A stretch of 6,586 nt of DNA, taken from positions 1 through 6,586 of the forward strand of contig JAHZJZ010000178.1 in the NCBI GenBank assembly GCA_022600655.1, in the 5' to 3' direction. The notes beneath the pieces were generated by a model that searched no databases, had not been told where the DNA came from, and saw only the letters and a list, made by a program, of their open reading frames with translations. The DNA is from Campylobacterota bacterium (lineage in GTDB: Bacteria; Campylobacterota; Campylobacteria; Campylobacterales; Sulfurovaceae). Positions 1-5,311 of the stretch are shown here, in pieces (position 1 is the stretch's first letter; each line of letters opens with the position of its first letter). A program made the translations under genes and the position numbers.

Positions 1-1673
1 TAATATTAATACTTACTACCATATATAGTTTTGGACTGGTGGTAGATTATCGATATGAAGAGTGTAGTGGTGAAAGTGTAAGTAACCAAGCAAGTTCCAA
101 TCTTCAAGGTCTCTTGTCTGGTGATGCGATGTTAACTCAAAATGAGAGTACATTGTCATTCTCAGGCGATGGAAAAATGAGTGTTGAACATCACTCAAAA
201 CTAGATATTATTAAAAACTTAACGGTCTCTTTATGGGTAAACCCATCAGAGTTGAAACGACAAGCATTAGTAGTAAGGGCAGGTGGAACAGGAAACGATA
301 GAAAATTTGGTAGTAATGCTGAATACTCTCTTGCTTTATGGGAAGATGGTAAATTTAAGTATAAGCACAATCAAACAGCTGATACCTATTCTGAATCACT
401 TATTCCTAAAGATAAATGGACACATATTGTTTTGGTTAGAGATGATGGTAACAAAAAGATAAAAATTTATATCAATGGTCTACTTGATACTAGCAGTGAT
501 TACACCATATCACCGTCATCATCAAACTCTGAAAAACTTTTAGTAGGTACAGGGGATGGTTACTCAAGCACAATGAAAAATTTCAAAGGTAAACTTGATG
601 AAATTAAAATTTATAATATTGCTTTGAGTGAAAATGAAATCACAGCTCTATTTAATAATGAAAAAAATAGTGTTCACAGTCAAAACCATTGTTATGTTGC
701 ACCAGCACCAAAAGCTTTAAATGATAGTGAAGAGGTATTTAGAACAGGTAGTATAACGATTAATGTGTTGGCTAATGATGTAGATAGCAATAGCAGTGAT
801 AGTTGTACTGTAGATGCATCAAGTGTGCAGTTTAGACCCCTTGCAGGAGCCAATTTAAGTGCTGATGGTAAAGTGTTGACTGTAGAGAATCAAGGTAGAT
901 GGAGTGTTGCAGATAATGGTTCATTAACTTTTAGCCCTTTAGCAGACTATTTGGAGAGTCCAACTGCTATTACATACTTTTTTTCTGATAGTTGTCAAAA
1001 CCAAAGTAATGATGCAACCATTACGCTAGTAAGAGATATTGTGACGGATGAAGAGGTAGACACAGCCATTGGTGGTGGTGTTGCCATCATTAACAGACCA
1101 CCAGAACTCGCATCAGGAGATAAAAGTTTTGATATTGGTAATAGAGTCTGGTATGACCTTAATGAAAATGGACTGCAAGATGAAGGTGAGAAAGGCGTTG
1201 AAGGTGTTGTTGTTGTACTCTATGACAACAGTGGTAATGTACTTGAACGAATGACAACTAACAGTAGTGGAGAGTATCAGTTTGCTAATGTAGCTGAAGG
1301 AAGTTATAGTTTAGGGTTTAGCAATTTACCTGATAACTATATTTTTACCTCTCATGATGTAGGTACAGATGATAGTAAAGACTCTGATGCCAACAGTGTA
1401 GGTAGAACTGAACTCTTGACGATAGAAAATAGTAGTATGGATTATGATGCAGGTATTGTGGTAAAAGAAGGCAGCACTACTCCAACACCTGATGATAATG
1501 GTACGACAGAGATAATTGGAGAAGATGCAAATCATACTCATAGTGATGATTGTGAGTGTGAAACTTATAACTCATCTTCTATCCCATCTATGGGTCAAAT
1601 AGGCGTAGCAGTTCTGCTATTGTTAACAAGTATAATAGGGGTTCTTTTTTTTAGAAATGAAGAACTTTCGTAA
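1..1673 (+). CDS. Exported multidomain surface protein (LamG + CshA-like repeat + SdrD B-like domain), 5' partial
   Basis: The reading frame is open to the left edge (first full codon at position 3). Its first residues, ILILTTIYSFGLVV, look like the core of a signal peptide, so the true start is probably a few codons outside the window and the GTG at 39 is internal. Counting from that GTG: residues 1-208 resemble a LamG/concanavalin-like domain ending in the typical LDEIKIYNIALSENEI; 228-331 resemble a CshA-type or cadherin-like repeat (NVLANDVDS, GSLTFSPLADY, ITYFFSDS); 364-474 are an SdrD B-like domain (IGNRVWYDLNENGLQDEGE, SGEYQFANV, YDAGIV). An acidic His/Cys stretch follows (about 486-509), then SIPSMGQIG, a hydrophobic helix and RNEELS at the C-terminus, a sorting or anchoring type tail. 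Cysteines 9/218 and 256/319 bracket the first two domains and may form disulfides. A surface or adhesion role is inferred; the ligand is unknown. The next gene starts 20 nt downstream. Confidence 0.85.
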   Translation, partial: ILILTTIYSFGLVVDYRYEECSGESVSNQASSNLQGLLSGDAMLTQNESTLSFSGDGKMSVEHHSKLDIIKNLTVSLWVNPSELKRQALVVRAGGTGNDRKFGSNAEYSLALWEDGKFKYKHNQTADTYSESLIPKDKWTHIVLVRDDGNKKIKIYINGLLDTSSDYTISPSSSNSEKLLVGTGDGYSSTMKNFKGKLDEIKIYNIALSENEITALFNNEKNSVHSQNHCYVAPAPKALNDSEEVFRTGSITINVLANDVDSNSSDSCTVDASSVQFRPLAGANLSADGKVLTVENQGRWSVADNGSLTFSPLADYLESPTAITYFFSDSCQNQSNDATITLVRDIVTDEEVDTAIGGGVAIINRPPELASGDKSFDIGNRVWYDLNENGLQDEGEKGVEGVVVVLYDNSGNVLERMTTNSSGEYQFANVAEGSYSLGFSNLPDNYIFTSHDVGTDDSKDSDANSVGRTELLTIENSSMDYDAGIVVKEGSTTPTPDDNGTTEIIGEDANHTHSDDCECETYNSSSIPSMGQIGVAVLLLLTSIIGVLFFRNEELS

Positions 1674-1693
1674 AAAGAATTAAAGGTTAAAAA

Positions 1694-2422
1694 ATGAAAA
1701 CTTTAAAATTATCAGTTATTGCTTTGATTGCAATGGGAAGTTTAGGATATGCAGGAGGAGATTTCACTCCTGTTACACCTTATGAAACAGAAGATATTAT
1801 AGAGGCAGAAGCTTATGTTGAACCTTATGTCGAGGAGCCAGTTTATGTAGCTCTAGAACCAGCAAAGCCAGTTGTAGAAGCACCTATTGTTCCTGTTGTT
1901 CCTCCTCAACCAGCAAAGATAGTAGCTAATGGATTCTATGCAGGTCTAGGTATTACAGGCGTAAGGTATGAAAATGATTGTGTTTGTAAGACAGTTGATA
2001 CCAAAGATACAAGTTATGGTGCTGTTGCAAGAGTAGGGTATGATTTTAATGAATATATAGGAATTGAAGCCAGAGGTTCAAAAACAAATGGTGACTCTGA
2101 TGTTGAACATGCTGGTCTTTTTGTTAAACCAATGGTACCTGTAACCGACAACACAAATGTTTATGGTTTAGTAGGTGTAGCAAAAACAAAAATCAAAGGA
2201 GATGTACCACATGTTGATTCAGATGGAATGGCATTGGGTGCAGGTATCGAAGTTGATTTATCAGCAGATACACCTAAAAATGGACGATACTCAAGAGACT
2301 TTGATGGTAGAGGAGACCAAGAGAAAGGGGTAGGGATTTTTGTTGACTATGAACGTATGTTAGTCAAAGATAATGCCCCAGATATTGATGCCGTAAGTGC
2401 TGGTGTAACGTACGACTTCTAA
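1694..2422 (+). CDS. Small outer-membrane beta-barrel protein (OmpA/OMP_b-brl-like)
   Basis: This 242-aa protein begins with a signal peptide (MKTLKLSVIALIAMGSLGYA, cleavage likely near residue 20). Residues 25-75 are an acidic, proline-rich linker (EPYVEEPVYVALEPAKP, PIVPVVPPQP). From about residue 79 alternating hydrophobic strands appear: FYAGLGITGV, YGAVARVGYDF, YIGIEARGS, VYGLVGVAKTKI, MALGAGIEVDL, VGIFVDYERML, and the final AGVTYDF. Ending in an aromatic residue is the usual signal for BAM-dependent insertion. The pattern fits an eight-strand barrel of the OMP_b-brl family with the linker exposed at the N-terminus. The function (porin, adhesin or structural) cannot be told. Cys96 and Cys98 (CVC) lie in a predicted first loop. 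ATG 1694 is preceded by TAAAGG at 1681-1686. The 20-nt gap to the surface protein suggests cotranscription. Confidence 0.85.
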   Translation: MKTLKLSVIALIAMGSLGYAGGDFTPVTPYETEDIIEAEAYVEPYVEEPVYVALEPAKPVVEAPIVPVVPPQPAKIVANGFYAGLGITGVRYENDCVCKTVDTKDTSYGAVARVGYDFNEYIGIEARGSKTNGDSDVEHAGLFVKPMVPVTDNTNVYGLVGVAKTKIKGDVPHVDSDGMALGAGIEVDLSADTPKNGRYSRDFDGRGDQEKGVGIFVDYERMLVKDNAPDIDAVSAGVTYDF

Positions 2423-2425
2423 GAT

Positions 2426-3100
2426 TTAGTAAACCTCAACTTGGTTGGGGTTTATCTGTTTAACCTCTTTTAAAAACTTTTTTAATGACTTTTTTGATTT
2501 ATAATCCATTTTATAGTTAATATGTTCAAGGTACCATAAAAGTTGTTTAGGGGTTATTCCTCGTTTTTTTGCCTCTTTTTTCAAAATATATTGAGGTATT
2601 TTCATGGGTGTTTTTATAAATATTTTTGAAATATTTTTCACTCTTTTTCCATGACAGTTATAGCATAAACGACCAAAAACAAAAGGCAGTGATGTTTTTT
2701 CATACCAAGCCGTTGCCAAATCAACCCCTTCTCCTCCATTGAGATAGTGTTGGAGAGCTTTATCACCGATGATAACTTCACCTTTTAATCCTAAAAGTTT
2801 TGCCAGTTGATTGGATGTTGCTGACTCATTATCTGTTTTATTAGTTTTACTCTCAATTACAAACACACTATGAACAGCTCTACTGGCAATAATCCCTAAA
2901 TCAGTACATTGATAAGAAGAAGAGACAACACTAGAGATAAAACCAGCATTAATTTGTCGCTTCTGTAGGGCCATATTAATTTGGCTAGGTACATCTCTTT
3001 TATAGTTAAATGCCATTTTAGTTGCAGAGTCTTTAAGGTAACGTTTTAAAAAAAGTTGAAATGGTAGGAGGTTCAAATAGCTTATAGAGCCAAATATCAC
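2426..3100 (-). CDS. mqnA: Chorismate dehydratase MqnA (futalosine menaquinone pathway)
   Basis: The 224-aa product resembles MqnA, the enzyme that dehydrates chorismate to 3-[(1-carboxyvinyl)oxy]benzoate, first step of the futalosine route to menaquinone; it acts in the cytoplasm. Recognisable are the N-terminal FGSISYLNLLPF, INAGFISSVVSS (about 50-61), LKGEVIIGDKAL (105-116), LATAWYEKTSLPFVFGRL (128-145), and the basic tail region KIPQYILKKEAKKRGI with LLWYLEHINYKMDY (167-200). The fold is that of periplasmic-binding-like proteins, without a signal peptide. The length is on the short side for the family. The start is GTG at 3100-3098: AGAAGG (3115-3110) sits 9 nt upstream, and no alternative start lies between it and the upstream in-frame stop. 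The gene is divergent from the molybdopterin operon and convergent with the outer-membrane gene. Other mqn genes are not in the window. Confidence 0.85.
   Translation of the reverse strand: MIFGSISYLNLLPFQLFLKRYLKDSATKMAFNYKRDVPSQINMALQKRQINAGFISSVVSSSYQCTDLGIIASRAVHSVFVIESKTNKTDNESATSNQLAKLLGLKGEVIIGDKALQHYLNGGEGVDLATAWYEKTSLPFVFGRLCYNCHGKRVKNISKIFIKTPMKIPQYILKKEAKKRGITPKQLLWYLEHINYKMDYKSKKSLKKFLKEVKQINPNQVEVY
2431..2453. terminator. Hairpin between convergent genes, possible bidirectional terminator
   Basis: AAACCTCAAC (2431-2440) pairs with GTTGGGGTTT (2444-2453) over 10 bp including one T-G wobble, around the loop TTG. It begins 8 nt after the stop of the + strand outer-membrane gene and lies within the last codons of mqnA, whose stop is at 2426-2428. 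The following T tract is short (ATCTGTTT), so termination efficiency is uncertain. Position and symmetry suggest it serves the + strand unit and perhaps also mqnA. Confidence 0.6.
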
Positions 3101-3145
3101 AGTGCTTAGCCTTCTTTCTTCTTGGTCAGTCTTACATTAAGCGTA

Positions 3146-3151
3146 ATTATA
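3146..3151 (-). promoter_or_regulatory. Putative -10 box of mqnA
   Basis: Reading the - strand, the box is TATAAT, with transcription expected to begin near 3139 and a leader of about 40 nt to the GTG at 3100. No good -35 hexamer is seen 17 nt upstream (CTTAGA, 3 of 6 matches). A missing -35 element is common in sigma-70 promoters of Campylobacterota, where T-rich DNA replaces it. Confidence 0.5.
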
Positions 3152-3163
3152 TCAAACAACTTT

Positions 3164-3169
3164 TATAAT
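3164..3169 (+). promoter_or_regulatory. Putative -10 box of the moaD-moaE-moeA operon
   Basis: A perfect TATAAT within CTTTTATAATCTAAGG, with transcription expected near 3176 and a leader of about 27 nt to the moaD ATG. The expected -35 position (about 3141-3146, GCGTAA) is poor and overlaps the oppositely oriented -10 box of mqnA. No room remains for a molybdenum-cofactor riboswitch in so short a leader. Confidence 0.5.
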
Positions 3170-3202
3170 CTAAGGAATTTTGAAAAAAGAGAGTATTTTA
3201 TA

Positions 3203-3424
3203 ATGGTAAAAGTAGAATTTTTAGGACCTATTAATCGAGAACCTTTTGAGGTTGATGCTAACACCTTAGAAGAGGTAGCAGAAGCTTTACAAAAATTAGA
3301 TGAAGTAAACCAATGGTTGGAACGATGTGCAGTTGCTGTTAATGATGAGATGACCAATGATTTAAAAAGAGTTTTAAAGAGTGGTGATCGAGTCTCTATT
3401 TTGCCTCCTGTATGTGGTGGTTAA
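3203..3424 (+). CDS. moaD: Molybdopterin synthase small subunit MoaD
   Basis: This 73-aa ubiquitin-fold sulfur carrier gives its C-terminal thiocarboxylate to cyclic pyranopterin monophosphate within the MoaD-MoaE synthase. MVKVEFLGPI is the first strand, the LEEVAEALQKL helix follows, then CAVAVNDEM, the GDRVSILPPV stretch and the obligatory terminal Gly-Gly (PPVCGG). The start at 3203 is preferred over an in-frame upstream ATG at 3122, because it matches the family N-terminus, has AAGAGAG (3187-3193) 9 nt upstream, and leaves the candidate promoter outside the coding region. The stop (3422-3424) is followed after one base by moaE, so the two subunits are probably translated in a coupled way. 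Confidence 0.93.
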   Translation: MVKVEFLGPINREPFEVDANTLEEVAEALQKLDEVNQWLERCAVAVNDEMTNDLKRVLKSGDRVSILPPVCGG

Positions 3425-3425
3425 A

Positions 3426-3878
3426 ATGGAGCTTTATCAAGGTTCTTTAGATGTTAAATCTATTTTTAATCAGTGGTTAGAGGAGGAGTCGAACTCAAAC
3501 TACGGTGCTTATATTCCTTTTGTGGGTACGATTCGTGCTGAAGATAATATTGAAGCTTTAAGCTTTGATATTTATGAGCCAGTTTTGAAAAAATGGTTTG
3601 ATAGTTGGGTAGAGAGAGCGGCCCAAAAAGGTGCTAAAGTTAAGATGGCACACTCTATTGGTGATGTACCCGTACACACCTCTTCCTACATCTCTGCTGT
3701 TTTCTCTCCTAAAAGAAGAGTTGCCTTAGAGTTGATAGATGAGTTTGTGGAAGATTTTAAAGCCAATGCTCCTATTTGGAAATATGATGTTATTGACGGT
3801 GAGCGAATTTATGCAGAAGATAGAAGTACCCCAATGGAGGGTAGTGGACTATTAAATAGAAAGAATAAGGAAAATTAA
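3426..3878 (+). CDS. moaE: Molybdopterin synthase catalytic subunit MoaE
   Basis: The 150-aa product matches MoaE, which receives two sulfur atoms from MoaD-thiocarboxylate to turn cyclic pyranopterin monophosphate into molybdopterin. Aligned by eye with E. coli MoaE, Arg37 in GTIR corresponds to Arg39, Lys112 in EDFKANAPIWK to Lys119, and Lys119 to Lys126. The E. coli His103-Arg104 pair reads Lys96-Arg97 here (SPKRR), and HRIG reads HSIG at 76-79. Both changes probably reflect a Campylobacterota-type MoaE, not loss of function. The chosen ATG lies one base after the moaD stop; a longer frame could begin at 3381 but would run through the end of moaD and add residues foreign to the family. The stop overlaps the moeA start in TAATG. 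Confidence 0.92.
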   Translation: MELYQGSLDVKSIFNQWLEEESNSNYGAYIPFVGTIRAEDNIEALSFDIYEPVLKKWFDSWVERAAQKGAKVKMAHSIGDVPVHTSSYISAVFSPKRRVALELIDEFVEDFKANAPIWKYDVIDGERIYAEDRSTPMEGSGLLNRKNKEN

Positions 3879-5083
3879 TGGCATTTTTACACTTTGATGA
3901 ATCGATGAAAATCATTAAAGATTTAGAAATATCTAACTATAAAATAAGTAAACGATATTTGACAGAGACCTTAGATTATGTATTAGCTGAAGATATCGTA
4001 GCTGACCATAATTCACCAGAATACCCTACCTCTGCAATGGATGGATATGCTATTAAATATAAAGATTTAAAGTTGGGAAGATTAAAAATCTCAAGTATCA
4101 ATCCAGCAGGTAGTGATTTAACTGAATCGGTTGTCTCTGGAGAATGTATTAAAACTTTTACAGGCTCTTTGATGCCAGATGGTGCTGATACATTAATTCC
4201 TATTGAAAATGTAACTGTTGAGGGGAGTGAGATAGTTATTAATCAAGAGGTTCCATTTGGGTTTTCTGTAAGAGCCATTGGTGAAAATTATGCTCAAGAT
4301 GAAAAGCTAATCGCTAAAGGTAGTAAAATAGATTTTGCTGACATTGGTGTAATGGCGAGTTTAAATGTGGTATCTCCTTTGGTTTATGAAAAACCAAAAG
4401 TGGCTATCTTATCAACAGGTTCAGAACTGCTTGAGCTGGGTGAGAGTCAAACCTCAGCAGCACAGATACGAAGCTCTAATAATTATATTTTAGAAGCCAT
4501 AGTTAAAAAATATGATGGTGAACCACTACAGTTAGGATGCATCAGTGATGATAAAGAGAGTATCTTACAAGGTGTTAAAGATGCACTACATCAAAGTGAT
4601 ATTGTTGTAACAACAGGTGGTGTAAGTGTTGGTGACTTTGATTTTGTTAAAGATGTTATTGTTGAACTTGGATGTGAAGTTCTTTTTAAAGGGGTTCGAG
4701 TAAAACCTGGTCAACATATCATGGTAGCTAAAAAAGATGATAAATTTATTATAGGTTTACCAGGGTTCGCTTACTCGGCAACGGTCACGGCTCTGCTTTA
4801 TGTAGTTCCATTAATAGCTAAACTACAACAGGGAAGATGCAGTCTTAGACGAGTAGAAGCAACACTTAGGGAACCTTTTAATAAACGTCAAAAGAAAGCA
4901 GAGTTTACAGCATGTAACTTAATACTTGAAAATGGTAACTACTATGTAGATTTTCAAGGTAAAAAGAGTGGTACCAGTGCTATCTTAACCAATATGTTAG
5001 GTTCAACAGCTCTTTTAATAACATCTGAAGATGACATTTCCAAAGATAGAGGAGATAAAGTTCAAGTTTTGCTACTTGATTAG
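3878..5083 (+). CDS. moeA: Molybdopterin molybdotransferase MoeA
   Basis: This 401-aa cytoplasmic enzyme inserts molybdenum into adenylylated molybdopterin. The full length and domain order are present: PTSAMDGYA at 50-58 (Asp55, equivalent of E. coli Asp59), FTGSLMPDGAD at 94-104, VRAIGENYAQDE at 131-142, PKVAILSTGSELLELG at 173-188 with Glu183, SDD at 223-225, the cofactor-binding TTGGVSVGDFDFVKD at 245-259, VRVKPGQH at 273-280, and the C-terminal domain IV from about 322. The family GLPGNPVSA motif reads GLPGFAYSA (293-301), probably a lineage variant. ATG 3878 overlaps the moaE stop by one base, and AAGGA (3867-3871) stands 6 nt upstream. It is the last gene of the moaD-moaE-moeA unit; its stop overlaps by 4 nt the end of a small convergent gene. 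Confidence 0.95.
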   Translation: MAFLHFDESMKIIKDLEISNYKISKRYLTETLDYVLAEDIVADHNSPEYPTSAMDGYAIKYKDLKLGRLKISSINPAGSDLTESVVSGECIKTFTGSLMPDGADTLIPIENVTVEGSEIVINQEVPFGFSVRAIGENYAQDEKLIAKGSKIDFADIGVMASLNVVSPLVYEKPKVAILSTGSELLELGESQTSAAQIRSSNNYILEAIVKKYDGEPLQLGCISDDKESILQGVKDALHQSDIVVTTGGVSVGDFDFVKDVIVELGCEVLFKGVRVKPGQHIMVAKKDDKFIIGLPGFAYSATVTALLYVVPLIAKLQQGRCSLRRVEATLREPFNKRQKKAEFTACNLILENGNYYVDFQGKKSGTSAILTNMLGSTALLITSEDDISKDRGDKVQVLLLD

Positions 5084-5205
5084 GGACTCAGTAAAACAGT
5101 TGGCAGAGATGAACGCATTTTTATAAAATGTGCTAAATCTGATACTGTTTTACATCCTCTTAACATGGCTTCATTCAATATCTTTTTATTACTCTTCGTA
5201 TTCAT
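5080..5205 (-). CDS. Possible small helix-turn-helix-like protein, divergent from the S24 repressor
   Basis: A 41-codon frame on the - strand from ATG 5205-5203 to TAA 5082-5080, short and easily missed. It is preceded by an excellent ribosome binding site, AAGGGA (5217-5212), 6 nt from the ATG. The product is basic: MNTKSNKKILNEAMLRGCKT, then VSDLAHFIKMRSSLPTVLLS and a final proline. The part TVSDLAHFIKMRSSLPTVLL has the spacing of a helix-turn-helix, though a full DNA-binding domain would be longer. It may be a small Cro-like partner of the repressor or the remnant of a truncated regulator. No known family was recognised. Its C-terminus overlaps the end of moeA, and its codons contain a 10-bp inverted repeat, so part of the frame may instead be a structural element. 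Confidence 0.42.
   Translation of the reverse strand: MNTKSNKKILNEAMLRGCKTVSDLAHFIKMRSSLPTVLLSP
5091..5153. repeat. Nested inverted repeat downstream of moeA
   Basis: GTAAAACAGT (5091-5100) and ACTGTTTTAC (5144-5153) are perfect 10-bp inverted repeats 43 nt apart. Inside, AGAT (5107-5110) can pair with ATCT (5137-5140), and CATTTT (5116-5121) with AAAATG (5125-5130) around a 3-nt loop. The whole could fold as a long imperfect hairpin just after moeA and may end or protect its transcript, though no clear T tract follows. No flanking target duplication is seen. Confidence 0.6.
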
Positions 5206-5227
5206 TTTTTATCCCTTTTACTGGTAA

Positions 5228-5237
5228 ATATGACAAA
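5228..5237. promoter_or_regulatory. Putative second operator half-site
   Basis: ATATGACAAA repeats the half-site ATATGACAA seen on the - strand in the palindrome at 5269-5287. Read on the - strand it is TTTGTCATAT, 22 nt upstream of the small gene's start codon. The opposite half is degenerate (5 of 9 matches), so this is a weaker, mostly one-sided site. Its place near the small gene suggests control of that divergent transcript by the S24 repressor. Confidence 0.35.
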
Positions 5238-5268
5238 TAATACTATTTTTATTTCTATTAAGTAAAAA

Positions 5269-5287
5269 ATATGTCAAATTGTCATAT
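5269..5287. promoter_or_regulatory. Putative operator of the S24 repressor
   Basis: ATATGTCAA-A-TTGTCATAT is a 19-bp palindrome with a single mismatched pair, centred on 5278. Its right arm overlaps the TATAAT at 5285-5290, so a bound dimer would block transcription of the adjacent repressor gene. Length and position are typical of operators of CI/LexA-like dimers; binding by this protein is inferred from adjacency. Confidence 0.55.
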
Positions 5288-5290
5288 AAT
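5285..5290 (+). promoter_or_regulatory. Putative -10 box of the S24 repressor gene
   Basis: A perfect TATAAT lies 21 nt before the ATG at 5312 and overlaps the right arm of the putative operator. The -35 region, about 5262-5267 (GTAAAA), is poor. AAGGAG at 5300-5305 supplies a strong ribosome binding site 6 nt before the ATG. The leader would be only about 15 nt. Confidence 0.5.
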
Positions 5291-5311
5291 TTATAAAATA
5301 AGGAGTTAATA

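Noticed and set aside
39..41. GTG at 39 as the start of the surface protein
   Set aside because: The frame is open to the left edge and the preceding residues form a signal-peptide core, so the start lies outside the window.
1326..1541. A 71-codon - strand frame inside the surface protein gene
   Set aside because: Antisense to the SdrD B-like coding region, low-complexity Ile/Thr/Cys-rich product, no known family.
2651..2665. CYNCH in MqnA (residues 146-150), a match to the CxxCH heme c motif
   Set aside because: MqnA is a cytoplasmic enzyme without a signal peptide, and a single CxxCH can arise by chance; heme attachment needs the periplasm.
3122..3202. N-terminal extension of moaD from ATG 3122
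   Set aside because: It would add 27 residues foreign to the family and would cover the candidate promoter; ATG 3203 has a ribosome binding site and matches the family start.
3101..3202. Molybdenum-cofactor riboswitch before moaD
   Set aside because: The gap is 102 nt, the predicted leader about 27 nt, and no suitable folded element is visible.
3199..3204. A second TATAAT over the moaD start codon
   Set aside because: A -10 box there would place the transcript start inside moaD; the box at 3164-3169 is better placed.
3381..3425. Longer moaE from 3381
   Set aside because: It would overlap the conserved C-terminus of moaD and add residues unlike MoaE; the ATG at 3426 fits.
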